Source: Pseudomonadota bacterium (GTDB lineage: Bacteria; Pseudomonadota; Gammaproteobacteria; Burkholderiales; Gallionellaceae). Taken from it: 24,062 nucleotides of DNA. The stretch spans positions 1 to 24,062 of the forward strand of contig JAJXTL010000036.1 of NCBI GenBank assembly GCA_021783855.1, read 5' to 3'. The position numbers and the translations under genes were made by a program. Below are positions 9,559-16,206 of this stretch, piece after piece; positions within the stretch are counted from its first letter, which is position 1, and each line of letters starts with the position of its first letter. The notes beneath the pieces are model-generated. The model searched no databases and was not told where the DNA came from. It was given only the letters and a program-made list of their open reading frames with translations.

Positions 9559-9676
9559 GCGAAACTCGCGTAGCGTTTCGTTCGGCCCCTCTCCCTCTGG
9601 GATAACCAGCGACTTACCCGCTTGCGGGCCTAGTCGATTGGCTAGTCGTTTCACCAGAGGGTTCGGGTGAGGGAAA
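9559..9676. repeat. Nested inverted-repeat element between thiE and hemL
   Basis: The 163-bp spacer contains CGAAAC/GTTTCG (9560-9565 and 9575-9580), then CCCTCTGG (9593-9600) matched by CCAGAGGG (9654-9661). Inside these arms are a CCCGC-TT-GCGGG hairpin (9617-9628) and a direct repeat TAGTCG. CCCTCTCC on the left and GGTGAGGG on the right extend the symmetry loosely. It resembles the dispersed CCCTCTGG/CCAGAGGG intergenic repeats of many proteobacteria. There is no T-run and no gene. Confidence 0.65.
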
Positions 9677-9694
9677 CGGGTGTGGCAAGTTTCA

Positions 9695-10357
9695 TTATTT
9701 GGGATGGTTGCTTGCCATACCCGTTGGGTTATACAAATTTGAAAACTGCTTCGCAGCATGCGCGATATCTCCCGCGCCGAACAGCGCCGAAATCACCGCC
9801 AGCGCGTCTGCGCCTGCATCCCGCAAGGACCCGCCGTTCTCTGCCGTGATTCCTCCTATCGCTGCTATCGGCAGAGCGATCTCGCGACGGGCCTGCCTCA
9901 ACAAATCCGGCGTTGCCGACACGGCTTCGGGTTTAATGTTCGAGACAAAAAAAGCGCCGAATGCGACATAATCAGCGCCCTGAGCCGCCGCCTGATGCGC
10001 CAGTGCAATGCGATTATAACAAGACACGCCGATTATTTTTTCATTGCCCAGCACGGCTCGCGCAGCAGCCACGCTGCCGTCATCAAAGCCCAGATGCACG
10101 CCATCGGCATCCACCTGCACGGCCAAGGCAGCATCATCGTTGATGATCAGAGGCACAGCAAATTTCTGCGTCAACCGGCGCAAGGCAACCGCCTGTTCCA
10201 GTCGCAAAGCGGCATCGCCCGTCTTGTTTCGGTATTGCAGGATAGTCGCCCCGCCTTGCAATGCCAGTCTCACCTGACGCAACAACGCCGCCGTATCCGA
10301 CTCCTCCGGCGTAATTGCATACAGGCCGTTAATTGAGCGTCTCAGGCTTGTCCTCAT
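9695..10357 (-). CDS. thiE: Thiamine-phosphate synthase
   Basis: Joins HMP-diphosphate and the thiazole phosphate to make thiamine phosphate. A TIM-barrel of 220 residues from ATG 10357. Motifs: ITPE near the N-terminus (15-18), QYRNK (41-45) and NDD (73-75) for diphosphate and magnesium, ADGVHLG (84-90), FGAFFVSNIKP (133-143) and the phosphate loop IGGITAENGG (167-176). The open frame extends 23 codons further upstream, but that part reads through thiD and lacks family similarity, so the internal ATG is chosen. The gene overlaps the end of thiD by 29 bp, suggesting coupling. The last dozen residues (NLYNPTGMASNHPK) look like a non-conserved tail. Confidence 0.94.
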   Translation of the reverse strand: MRTSLRRSINGLYAITPEESDTAALLRQVRLALQGGATILQYRNKTGDAALRLEQAVALRRLTQKFAVPLIINDDAALAVQVDADGVHLGFDDGSVAAARAVLGNEKIIGVSCYNRIALAHQAAAQGADYVAFGAFFVSNIKPEAVSATPDLLRQARREIALPIAAIGGITAENGGSLRDAGADALAVISALFGAGDIAHAAKQFSNLYNPTGMASNHPK

Positions 10358-11168
10358 CGTCTTCACCGCGCGCCCAGAACAGCCTGTCGGGGATGAACTG
10401 CCCCATACCTGGCCTGAAACCCGCATTCAGCGTCTGCCAGGTATACTCCTGCGCCTCCTTGACCGCCTCCGGAACATCCACACCCTGCGCCAGCAAGGCG
10501 GCAATGGCTGAAGCCATGGTGCACCCGGAGCCGTGATAAATTCCCGGCAGGCGCGCCCAGGCGTCGCTGCGCACCATCCCTTGCTCACTGTACAAAGTGT
10601 TGATCACTTTGGGTGTCTGTTCGTGCGTGCCGGTGATCAACACATATTCGCAACCCATTGCCAGTATGCGCTTGGCGCATTCTTCCAGACTGGGATCATC
10701 TTCCTCGTCGTCTTCATCGATCGCCAGACGACGTGCTTCTATGCTGTTCGGCGTGACGATGGTCGCCTGCGGAATCAGCAACTCGCGGATCGCATCCAGC
10801 ATATCTTCGTCAGCCAGTTCATCGCCGCGCCCCGACGCCAGCACGGTGTCGAGCACAAAAGGAACGTCGGGATAATCCGCCAGTATCTCGGCAATCGCCA
10901 CGATATTTTCCACGCTGCCGAGCATGCCGATCTTGAAAGCCGCCACCGGCACATCTTCTAGCATTGCTCGCGCCTGATCCACCACCCATTCCGGCTCCAT
11001 CGGCAGCACGTCCTCCACCCCGCTGGTATCCTGCACGGTAATCGCCGTGACAACCGACAGCGGATGGCAACCCATGCTGGCAATGGTCAGCATGTCGGCC
11101 TGCAAGCCGGCTCCTCCGGATGGATCGGTGGCGGCGAAACTCATTACTAGCGGGAAAGATTCAGACAT
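10329..11168 (-). CDS. thiD: Hydroxymethylpyrimidine/phosphomethylpyrimidine kinase
   Basis: Phosphorylates HMP and HMP-phosphate to supply ThiE. A ribokinase-fold enzyme of 279 residues from ATG 11168. The N-terminal substrate segment FAATDPSGGAGLQAD (11-25) and the C-terminal anion-hole motif GSGCTMASA carry the catalytic features. An acidic insert (IDEDDEEDDPSLEE, about residues 140-153) and an acidic tail are less usual. An in-frame ATG at 11201 would add 11 residues, but a TATATA box at 11209-11214 would then leave almost no leader, so the internal ATG, which matches family N-termini, is preferred. No TPP riboswitch motif is visible upstream. It is followed by thiE with overlapping frames. 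Confidence 0.94.
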   Translation of the reverse strand: MSESFPLVMSFAATDPSGGAGLQADMLTIASMGCHPLSVVTAITVQDTSGVEDVLPMEPEWVVDQARAMLEDVPVAAFKIGMLGSVENIVAIAEILADYPDVPFVLDTVLASGRGDELADEDMLDAIRELLIPQATIVTPNSIEARRLAIDEDDEEDDPSLEECAKRILAMGCEYVLITGTHEQTPKVINTLYSEQGMVRSDAWARLPGIYHGSGCTMASAIAALLAQGVDVPEAVKEAQEYTWQTLNAGFRPGMGQFIPDRLFWARGEDDEDKPETLN

Positions 11169-11283
11169 GGTGTAGGCGATTATGCGCGTCAGGTCGGTCA
11201 TTTTACCCTATATAACCGCGATCGCCGAATACAACGTGCATCTCCATCTCGACCCTGATACCCGGCCCGGGACGATGCGATGA

Positions 11284-12549
11284 TCAGGCACGAGCTTTAG
11301 CAACAGGCTGCGCCTCATTCCACGGCGCGACCTTAAACAGCAGCAACATGCCCGGGATCGCAAGCACTGCGCATAAAAGAAAAAATCCGTTCCAGCCCAT
11401 CGCCTCCACCAGCCAGCCGGTTGCCGCATTGGCGAAGGTGCGCGGCATCGCCATCAAACTGGTGAACAACGCAAATTGGGTAGCCGTATAAGCGGGGTGG
11501 GTGGTGCGTGCGATGAAGGCGACGAAGGCCACCGTACCCAAACCCACCCCCAATGCTTCAAGACCGATTACCATCGCCAACTGGGTGCGCTCCAGCGCGC
11601 CGATCTCGCCGTGATAGCCGATGGAAGCCAGCCAGGCAAAACCGAAGATCGCCAGTATCTGCACCACGCCGAACAGCCACAGCGCACGGTTGATGCCGAT
11701 CTTCACCATCCACAGCCCGCCCAGCATGCCGCCGATGACCGCAGGCCACAGACCTGCGTTCTTGGCGATCAGGCCGATGTCGGTTTTGGAAAAACCCATG
11801 TCCAGATAAAAAGGCGTGGCAAGCGCGGTGCACAGACTGTCGCCCAGCTTGTAAAAAAGCAGAAAAGCCAGAATCAGCAGCGCGCTGCGCCAGCCCTGCC
11901 GGTTGATGAATTCTCGAAACGGTTCAACCACGGCCTCGCGCAACGTTTTCGGTGGCACTGCGCGGTGCGGCTCCTTAACCAGCAGCGTCATCGCGATGCC
12001 GGGCAGCATGAACAGCGAAGTGATGATGAACACCATATCCCAGGGCATAAAATCGGCGAGTATCAGCGACAACGAGCCCGGCACCAGACCTGCAATGCGG
12101 TAGGCATTGACATGCACCGCATTGCCCAGCCCCAGTTCGGCATCTTCGAGCAGTTCGCGCCGGTAGGCATCCAGTACGATATCCTGCGTTGCGGAGAGTA
12201 CCGCCAGCAAGGTGGCGCACCACGCGATGGTAGCAAGCTGGCTGGCTGGCGAGAAACCGCCCATGCCGGCGATGACAGCCAGCAGCCCAAGCTGCGTCAT
12301 CACCATCCAGCCGCGTCGCCGCCCCAGCACGGGCAGCGCATAGCGGTCGAGCAACGGCGACCAGATGAATTTCCAGGTGTAGGGAAACTGGATCAGCGCG
12401 AACAGGCCAATGGTTTTGAGATCCACATGTTCACTGCGCAGCCAGGCAGGCAGCAAATTGAACAACAGATACAGCGGCAGGCCGGAAGAAAAGCCGGTGA
12501 ACACGCAGATCAGCATGCGCCGGGTAAACAGCTGCCTGACGACGCTCAT
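11284..12549 (-). CDS. ampG: AmpG-type muropeptide permease (MFS)
   Basis: Proton-coupled major-facilitator permease that brings anhydro-muropeptides from the periplasm into the cytoplasm for cell-wall recycling. The 421-residue product has about 12 hydrophobic segments and AmpG-like landmarks: FSSGLPLYLLFNLLPAWLR near the N-terminus, the WSPLLDRY loop and the GRRRGWM basic loop after TM2, and TQDIVLDAYRREL before TM5. The ATG overlaps the metW stop by 4 bp, so it is the third gene of a metX-metW-ampG operon. The substrate is inferred from the family; AmpG-like proteins with other cargo exist. In some species AmpG also feeds AmpR/beta-lactamase induction, but no such genes are nearby. Confidence 0.88.
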   Translation of the reverse strand: MSVVRQLFTRRMLICVFTGFSSGLPLYLLFNLLPAWLRSEHVDLKTIGLFALIQFPYTWKFIWSPLLDRYALPVLGRRRGWMVMTQLGLLAVIAGMGGFSPASQLATIAWCATLLAVLSATQDIVLDAYRRELLEDAELGLGNAVHVNAYRIAGLVPGSLSLILADFMPWDMVFIITSLFMLPGIAMTLLVKEPHRAVPPKTLREAVVEPFREFINRQGWRSALLILAFLLFYKLGDSLCTALATPFYLDMGFSKTDIGLIAKNAGLWPAVIGGMLGGLWMVKIGINRALWLFGVVQILAIFGFAWLASIGYHGEIGALERTQLAMVIGLEALGVGLGTVAFVAFIARTTHPAYTATQFALFTSLMAMPRTFANAATGWLVEAMGWNGFFLLCAVLAIPGMLLLFKVAPWNEAQPVAKARA

Positions 12550-13139
12550 ACTTCCCGCTGGAAGCGATATACCGCCGTGCTGCCGAGCAGATTGGGCAGC
12601 ACACCAACTTCACGCCCGCCGGTCATCACGCTGCGCGCCGTGACGCTGACGCAGTATGTGCGGCAAAAATTCTCGAAGTCATTCAGCGTGCACAGGTGCA
12701 CGTTCGGCGTGTCGTACCACTGGTAGGGCAACTCGCGCGATACCGGCATATTGCCCAGCAACACGTCAAGGCGGCTCCTCCAGTAGCCGAAATTGGGGAA
12801 GCTGACAATGCCTTCACGTCCGACCCGCAGCATCTCCTGTATCAACGGTTCGGTATGCCGCGTGGCTTGCAACGTCTGCGATAGGATGACAAAATCGAAC
12901 GCGCCGTTCTCGAAATCCGACAGGCCGGCATCCAGGTCGTTCTGAATCACATTCACTCCATTGGCAATACAAGAAACAATGTCCAGATCGCTGATCTCCA
13001 CACCGTAACCGCGCACCGCCCGCGCTTCCTTGAGATAGCGCAACAAGCTGCCGTCGCCGCAGCCCAGATCCAGCACTGAAGCGCCCTTGGGTATCCAGGC
13101 AGCAATGGCCGCAAAATCGGCCCTATCAGTCGCACTCAT
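12546..13139 (-). CDS. metW: Methionine biosynthesis protein MetW
   Basis: Class I SAM-dependent methyltransferase-fold protein required with MetX for methionine synthesis in many proteobacteria; in studied cases it partners MetX in homoserine acylation. From ATG 13139 the product has 197 residues. SAM-binding motif I is [12 protein letters not shown] near residues 22-33. The conserved MetW blocks ILSQTLQAT and [12 protein letters not shown] follow. The start chosen forms an ATGA overlap with the metX stop (4 bp). A longer frame exists, but it adds five unconserved residues. The 3' end overlaps ampG by 4 bp. Confidence 0.95.
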   Translation of the reverse strand: MSATDRADFAAIAAWIPKGASVLDLGCGDGSLLRYLKEARAVRGYGVEISDLDIVSCIANGVNVIQNDLDAGLSDFENGAFDFVILSQTLQATRHTEPLIQEMLRVGREGIVSFPNFGYWRSRLDVLLGNMPVSRELPYQWYDTPNVHLCTLNDFENFCRTYCVSVTARSVMTGGREVGVLPNLLGSTAVYRFQREV

Positions 13140-14269
13140 GCCGACACCTCGCAACTTACCCGGTCAAGATACGCGCGCACCACGTCGAAATAATGCGGAT
13201 GTTCCATCAGGAAGGAATCATGCCCGTGCGTGGAAGTAATCTCCGCGTAGCTGACCGGGCGTTTATTGTGCAGCAGTGGACGGATAATCTCGCGCGAGCG
13301 CTGCGGCGAAAAGCGCCAGTCGGTGGTGAACGAGATCACCAGAAAAGCAGCTTTTGCGCGCGCAAAGGCGCGGTTCAGATCGCCGCCGCAATCCTGCGCA
13401 GGGTCAAAATAATCCAGCGCCTTGGTCATCAGCAAATAGGTATTGGCATCGAAATAGGCGGCAAACTTGTCGCCCTGATAGCGCAGATAGGATTCGATCT
13501 GAAATTCCACCTCATAGCCATAATTATATTGTTCGGTGCGCAACTCGCGCCCGAACTTGTCCGCCATCGCATCATCAGACAGGTATGTTATGTGTCCAAG
13601 CATGCGCGCCAGCCTGAGCCCGCGCGTCGGCACCACGCCGTGCTGGTAATAATCGCCGCCGTGAAAATCCGGATCGGTCAGGATCGCATTGCGCGCCACA
13701 TCGTTGAAGGCGATATTCTGCGCGGTGAGGCGCGGCGCACTGGCGATAGACAGCACATGGCGCACCCGATCAGGATAGGCCAGCGACCATTGCAAGGCTT
13801 GCATGCCGCCCAGACTGCCGCCGATCACGGCGGCAAAACAGCCAATGCCCAGCCTGTCTGCCAACCGCGCCTGCGACTCGACCCAGTCCTCTACCGTGAT
13901 CACCGGGAAACTTGCGCCGAAAGGCTTGCCGGTTTCAGGATTGATCGAGGAGGGGCCAGTCGATCCATGGCAGCCGCCCAGATTATTCAGGCCAACGACG
14001 AAAAATTTATCGGTATCGATCGGTTTGCCGGGACCTACCATGTTGTCCCACCAGCCGATATTTTTTGGCTCATCGGCGTAGAAGCCCGCCACATGATGGT
14101 GTCCTGACAAGGCATGGCAGATCAGAATGGCGTTGGATCTGTCGGCATTGAGCGCACCGTACGTCTCATAGAGCAGCTGATAGCCGGGCAACACCGCGCC
14201 GCTGCGAAATACCAGCGGAATGTCGAACAATGCGCATTGCGCAGTCACTATGCCTACAGAATTACTCAT
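13136..14269 (-). CDS. metX: Homoserine O-acyltransferase (MetX; probably succinyl-specific)
   Basis: Activates homoserine by O-acylation, the committed step to methionine. Alpha/beta-hydrolase fold, 377 residues. The catalytic triad is visible: Ser152 in the nucleophile elbow GGSLGGMQ, Asp317 in FTTDWRF and His350 in [20 protein letters not shown] (96-108) lines the active site. Many proteobacterial MetX proteins use succinyl-CoA rather than acetyl-CoA (MetXS). That is likely here by lineage and by Arg two residues after Asp317, but it is not proved. Downstream overlap with metW marks an operon. The leader contains a SAM-II riboswitch, a terminator and a 114-bp inverted-repeat element, so end-product repression by SAM is expected. 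There is no good Shine-Dalgarno sequence directly before the ATG. Confidence 0.95.
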   Translation of the reverse strand: MSNSVGIVTAQCALFDIPLVFRSGAVLPGYQLLYETYGALNADRSNAILICHALSGHHHVAGFYADEPKNIGWWDNMVGPGKPIDTDKFFVVGLNNLGGCHGSTGPSSINPETGKPFGASFPVITVEDWVESQARLADRLGIGCFAAVIGGSLGGMQALQWSLAYPDRVRHVLSIASAPRLTAQNIAFNDVARNAILTDPDFHGGDYYQHGVVPTRGLRLARMLGHITYLSDDAMADKFGRELRTEQYNYGYEVEFQIESYLRYQGDKFAAYFDANTYLLMTKALDYFDPAQDCGGDLNRAFARAKAAFLVISFTTDWRFSPQRSREIIRPLLHNKRPVSYAEITSTHGHDSFLMEHPHYFDVVRAYLDRVSCEVSA

Positions 14270-14272
14270 AAA

Positions 14273-14386
14273 ATTTGTTTTGCGGGCGAATCGCTATGTC
14301 GCGTACTCGCTCTATCCTCACCTACCTGAGCGGTATGTCTCGTCATTCGCGGCGCGGCTCCTTGCACTTCATCCCGCAAAACAAAT
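14273..14386. repeat. 114-bp element with perfect 14-bp inverted ends in the metX leader
   Basis: ATTTGTTTTGCGGG at 14273-14286 is exactly inverted at 14373-14386, with 86 bp between. Inside, CGAAT (14287-14291) can pair with ATTCG (14345-14349). The element ends 3 bp before the metX ATG and lies between the riboswitch terminator and the gene. It could be a small non-autonomous insertion or a structured part of the metX leader that masks the translation start. Confidence 0.75.
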
Positions 14387-14404
14387 CAAGACATCTTGCT
14401 CCAG

Positions 14405-14437
14405 AAAAAAACCCGTTCAGCTTGCGCCAAAACGGGT
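14405..14437 (-). terminator. Attenuator terminator of the SAM-II riboswitch
   Basis: Read on the minus strand, ACCCGTT (14437-14431, complement) pairs with AACGGGT (14417-14411) around a loop containing CGCAAGCTG and is followed by a run of at least six T (14410-14405). It lies downstream of the aptamer and upstream of metX. The loop CGCAAGCTGA (14417-14426) is exactly complementary over 10 nt to TCAGCTTGCG in the aptamer (14471-14480), giving a plausible antiterminator. Confidence 0.85.
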
Positions 14438-14439
14438 GT

Positions 14440-14500
14440 CCTCGCTTTAGCTAGAATATTTAACGTGCCCCGCAAGCTGATGTCAAATCGGCACGGGGTG
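14440..14500 (-). promoter_or_regulatory. SAM-II riboswitch upstream of metX
   Basis: S-adenosylmethionine-binding aptamer in the metX leader. Read on the minus strand, the stem CGTGCC (14495-14490) / GGCACG (14469-14464) encloses GATTTG and GCTTGC. It is followed by TTAAA (from 14463) and AGCTAAAG (to 14444). These are the conserved blocks of the SAM-II (metA/SAM_alpha) family in the right order and spacing, and metX/metA is its classic target. The pseudoknot helix is less clear by eye; CTTGC/GCGAG is one option. A terminator follows within about 5 nt, so control is probably transcriptional: SAM bound, terminator formed, metX-metW-ampG off. Confidence 0.87.
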
Positions 14501-14501
14501 A

Positions 14502-14530
14502 AGTTTGTACGTTTTATCACGCCATGTCAA
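14502..14530 (-). promoter_or_regulatory. Possible promoter of the metX leader
   Basis: A perfect -35 box TTGACA lies at 14530-14525 on the minus strand. The -10 is weak: TACAAA with a 15-bp spacer or CAAACT with 17 bp. Either would start transcription just before the SAM-II aptamer. Confidence 0.4.
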
Positions 14531-14568
14531 TGCGACATATGCCGCCGCCGTGCCGCTCACATCCGGTT

Positions 14569-14603
14569 TTTCTCGCTCCCACGCAGCGCGTGGGAGCGAG
14601 AAA
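14569..14603. repeat. Perfect 16-bp-stem palindrome (REP-like)
   Basis: Arms 14569-14584 and 14588-14603 are perfectly complementary, with a 3-nt loop AGC. The core CTCCCACGC/GCGTGGGAG matches a dispersed intergenic palindrome type seen in many proteobacteria (recollection, not searched). A partial copy, TGGGAGCGGG, follows at about 14621. It lies between the divergent metX leader and ald and has no T-run on either side. Confidence 0.8.
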
Positions 14604-14663
14604 GGCGACCTGTGATACGATGGGAGCGGGTGCCGGCTTGACTCGACACAGGGAAATACGCAA

Positions 14664-15773
14664 ATGAAGATCGGCGTTCCAAAGGAAATCAAGACAAACG
14701 AACATCGGGTCGCGCTGATACCGTCAGGCGTCGCTTCGCTGACGGAGGCCGGACATGTCGTACTGGTGGAACACAGTGCAGGTCTTGGCAGCGGCTTTAC
14801 CGACGAACAGTACCGGAGCGCCGGCGCACAGATCACGGATGCCGACACGCTCTGGTCCGCCTCCGAACTGATCGTCAAGGTCAAGGAGCCGATTCGCGCG
14901 GAATGGCCGCGGCTGCGTGCCGGACAAGTCCTCTTCACCTATTTTCATTTTGCAGCAAGCCGCGAGCTGACTCAGGCGCTTCTCGACTCAGGTGCGATTT
15001 GCATCGCGTATGAGACCGTGGCGCAGCCCTCCGGAGAATTGCCCCTGCTCACACCCATGTCGGAAGTAGCGGGGCGGATGGCCGTGCAGGAAGGCGCGAA
15101 ATACCTTGAGAAACAGCATGGCGGACGCGGCGTGTTGCTGGGCGGCGTACCCGGCGTGGCGCCGGCACACGTCGTTGTCATCGGCGGCGGCGTGGTCGGC
15201 AGCCATGCGGCGCGTCTGGCAGCAGGCATGGGCGCGCGCGTCACGATTATGGATGTATCGCTCGAACGACTGCGCTGTCTGGATGAAACCTTGCCCGCCA
15301 ACGTGCAGACGCTGTTTTCCAATCGCCATAACCTGCTGGAACAGTTGCCCGGCGCGGATCTGGTCATCGGCTGCGTGCTGATTCCGGGCGCTGCGGCCCC
15401 CCGCCTGATACAACGCGCTGATTTGAAGCTGATGCAGCAAGGCGCTGTCATCGTCGATGTTGCGGTGGATCAGGGCGGCTGCATGGAGACAACACGCCCC
15501 ACCACGCACGAAAACCCGATCTATGTCGTCGATGGCATCATTCACTATGCGGTCGCCAACATGCCGGGCGGCGTGCCGCGCACCGCCACACTGGCGCTCA
15601 CCAACGCCACCTTCCCTTATTTGCTGCAACTGGCAAACAAGGGATGGCAGCAGGCGCTGCGCGACAATCCTGCACTGCGCAGAGGATTGAATATCGCGGC
15701 GGGCAAGATCACCTACCCTGCGGTAGCGGACGCCTTCGGCCTGCCCTGCACCGCGCCTGAACACCTGCTTTAA
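14664..15773 (+). CDS. ald: Alanine dehydrogenase
   Basis: NAD-dependent interconversion of L-alanine with pyruvate and ammonia. The 369-residue length is typical. Residues corresponding to the known active site are present: Arg15 (NEHRVAL), Lys74 (KVKEP), His95 (FHFAAS) and Asp269 (VDVAVDQGG). The Rossmann motif is VIGGGVVGSHAA (about 172-183). An AGGGAA ribosome-binding site lies about 10 nt upstream of the ATG. It stands alone: divergent from metX, and followed by a 433-bp repeat-rich spacer before the convergent ptsI. No terminator with a T-run is visible right after the stop; a small hairpin (15825-15843) is the closest structure. Confidence 0.96.
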   Translation: MKIGVPKEIKTNEHRVALIPSGVASLTEAGHVVLVEHSAGLGSGFTDEQYRSAGAQITDADTLWSASELIVKVKEPIRAEWPRLRAGQVLFTYFHFAASRELTQALLDSGAICIAYETVAQPSGELPLLTPMSEVAGRMAVQEGAKYLEKQHGGRGVLLGGVPGVAPAHVVVIGGGVVGSHAARLAAGMGARVTIMDVSLERLRCLDETLPANVQTLFSNRHNLLEQLPGADLVIGCVLIPGAAAPRLIQRADLKLMQQGAVIVDVAVDQGGCMETTRPTTHENPIYVVDGIIHYAVANMPGGVPRTATLALTNATFPYLLQLANKGWQQALRDNPALRRGLNIAAGKITYPAVADAFGLPCTAPEHLL

Positions 15774-15904
15774 TCACTCACCACAAGCTACTCGCTTTTA
15801 TCCCGGATAATCCATTAGCAAAAACTGCGTCATACCAGCGCAGAGGGGTAAGCAGGCAAGCCGCGAAGTGGCTGCTCGCAAAGTCGGTATCCAGATAGTT
15901 AACA
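15774..15904. other. Spacer after ald: broken intergenic repeat
   Basis: No gene is seen. CTGCG/CGCAG forms a hairpin at 15825-15843. GTCATACC (15830-15836) and GGTATCCAG (15886-15894) look like the two outer arms of a CGTCATNCC...GGNATCCAG-type dispersed palindrome, separated by unrelated sequence with its own AGCAG/CTGCT stem (about 15851-15876). Confidence 0.4.
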
Positions 15905-15907
15905 AGT

Positions 15908-15954
15908 TCCCACGCAATAAGTAGTGACTTTGCACATGTTTGACCGTGCTTATA
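15908..15954. repeat. Element sharing 18 bp with the right end of the window
   Basis: ATAAGTAGTGACTTTGCA (15917-15934) is identical to 23902-23919, and the flanks also match (TTCCCACGCA here, TTCCCGCGCA there). In both copies the block runs into a small hairpin (here GCAC/GTGC, 15932-15949) followed by TTATAAC or TTAAC. It looks like one end of a repeated or mobile element. Confidence 0.6.
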
Positions 15955-16004
15955 ACCTGCCACTTGGCAACCGTATTCTGGTTGCATAGTGGATGGCTGG
16001 CAGA

Positions 16005-16117
16005 CTGTCGGACTTCAATTTTTATTCTATGCAACCTATTGATTTTTAACAATTAAATATTTTCTTAATTTATACGCACATTAATGGAGTCAATGAGTTA
16101 CAAGACAAGTCCGACAG
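16005..16117. repeat. AT-rich segment bounded by 11-bp inverted repeats
   Basis: CTGTCGGACTT (16005-16015) and AAGTCCGACAG (16107-16117) are perfect inverted copies around 91 bp of AT-rich DNA with no ORF. The size and ends suggest a small non-autonomous element or an insertion-sequence remnant. A short hairpin GCAACC/GGTTGC (15967-15985) lies just outside. Confidence 0.6.
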
Positions 16118-16159
16118 GCTCCTAGTTGCTGGTTATTCGCGGAATGTTTTTATTGCTGG

Positions 16160-16179
16160 ATTCCGGCTTTTGCCGGAAT
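16160..16179. repeat. dRS3-like hairpin downstream of ptsI
   Basis: ATTCCGGC-TTTT-GCCGGAAT, preceded by CTGG and followed by GACGG, resembles the widespread CTGGATTCC...GGAATGACG repeat. It lies 27 bp after the ptsI stop and could help end that transcript, but it lacks a T-run in the needed direction. Confidence 0.65.
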
Positions 16180-16206
16180 GACGGCCTAATGAATTATTTG
16201 GGTTTA

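Noticed and set aside
11169..11283. TPP riboswitch or a rubredoxin gene upstream of thiD
   Set aside because: None of the conserved TPP-aptamer blocks (CTGAGA, ACCTGATCTGG) is present in the 115-bp gap, and no CxxC-type short ORF is seen.
11476..12726. Long plus-strand open frame (416 codons) opposite ampG and metW
   Set aside because: The product is rich in Gln/His/Arg with no recognisable domain, as expected for an antisense shadow of a membrane-protein gene.
14569..14603. Bidirectional rho-independent terminator
   Set aside because: The stem is strong, but no T-run follows it on either strand, so it is listed as a REP-like palindrome.
15778..16052. Minus-strand ORFs of 69-84 codons between ald and ptsI
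   Set aside because: They overlap repeat debris, lack ribosome-binding sites and show no domain or signal features.
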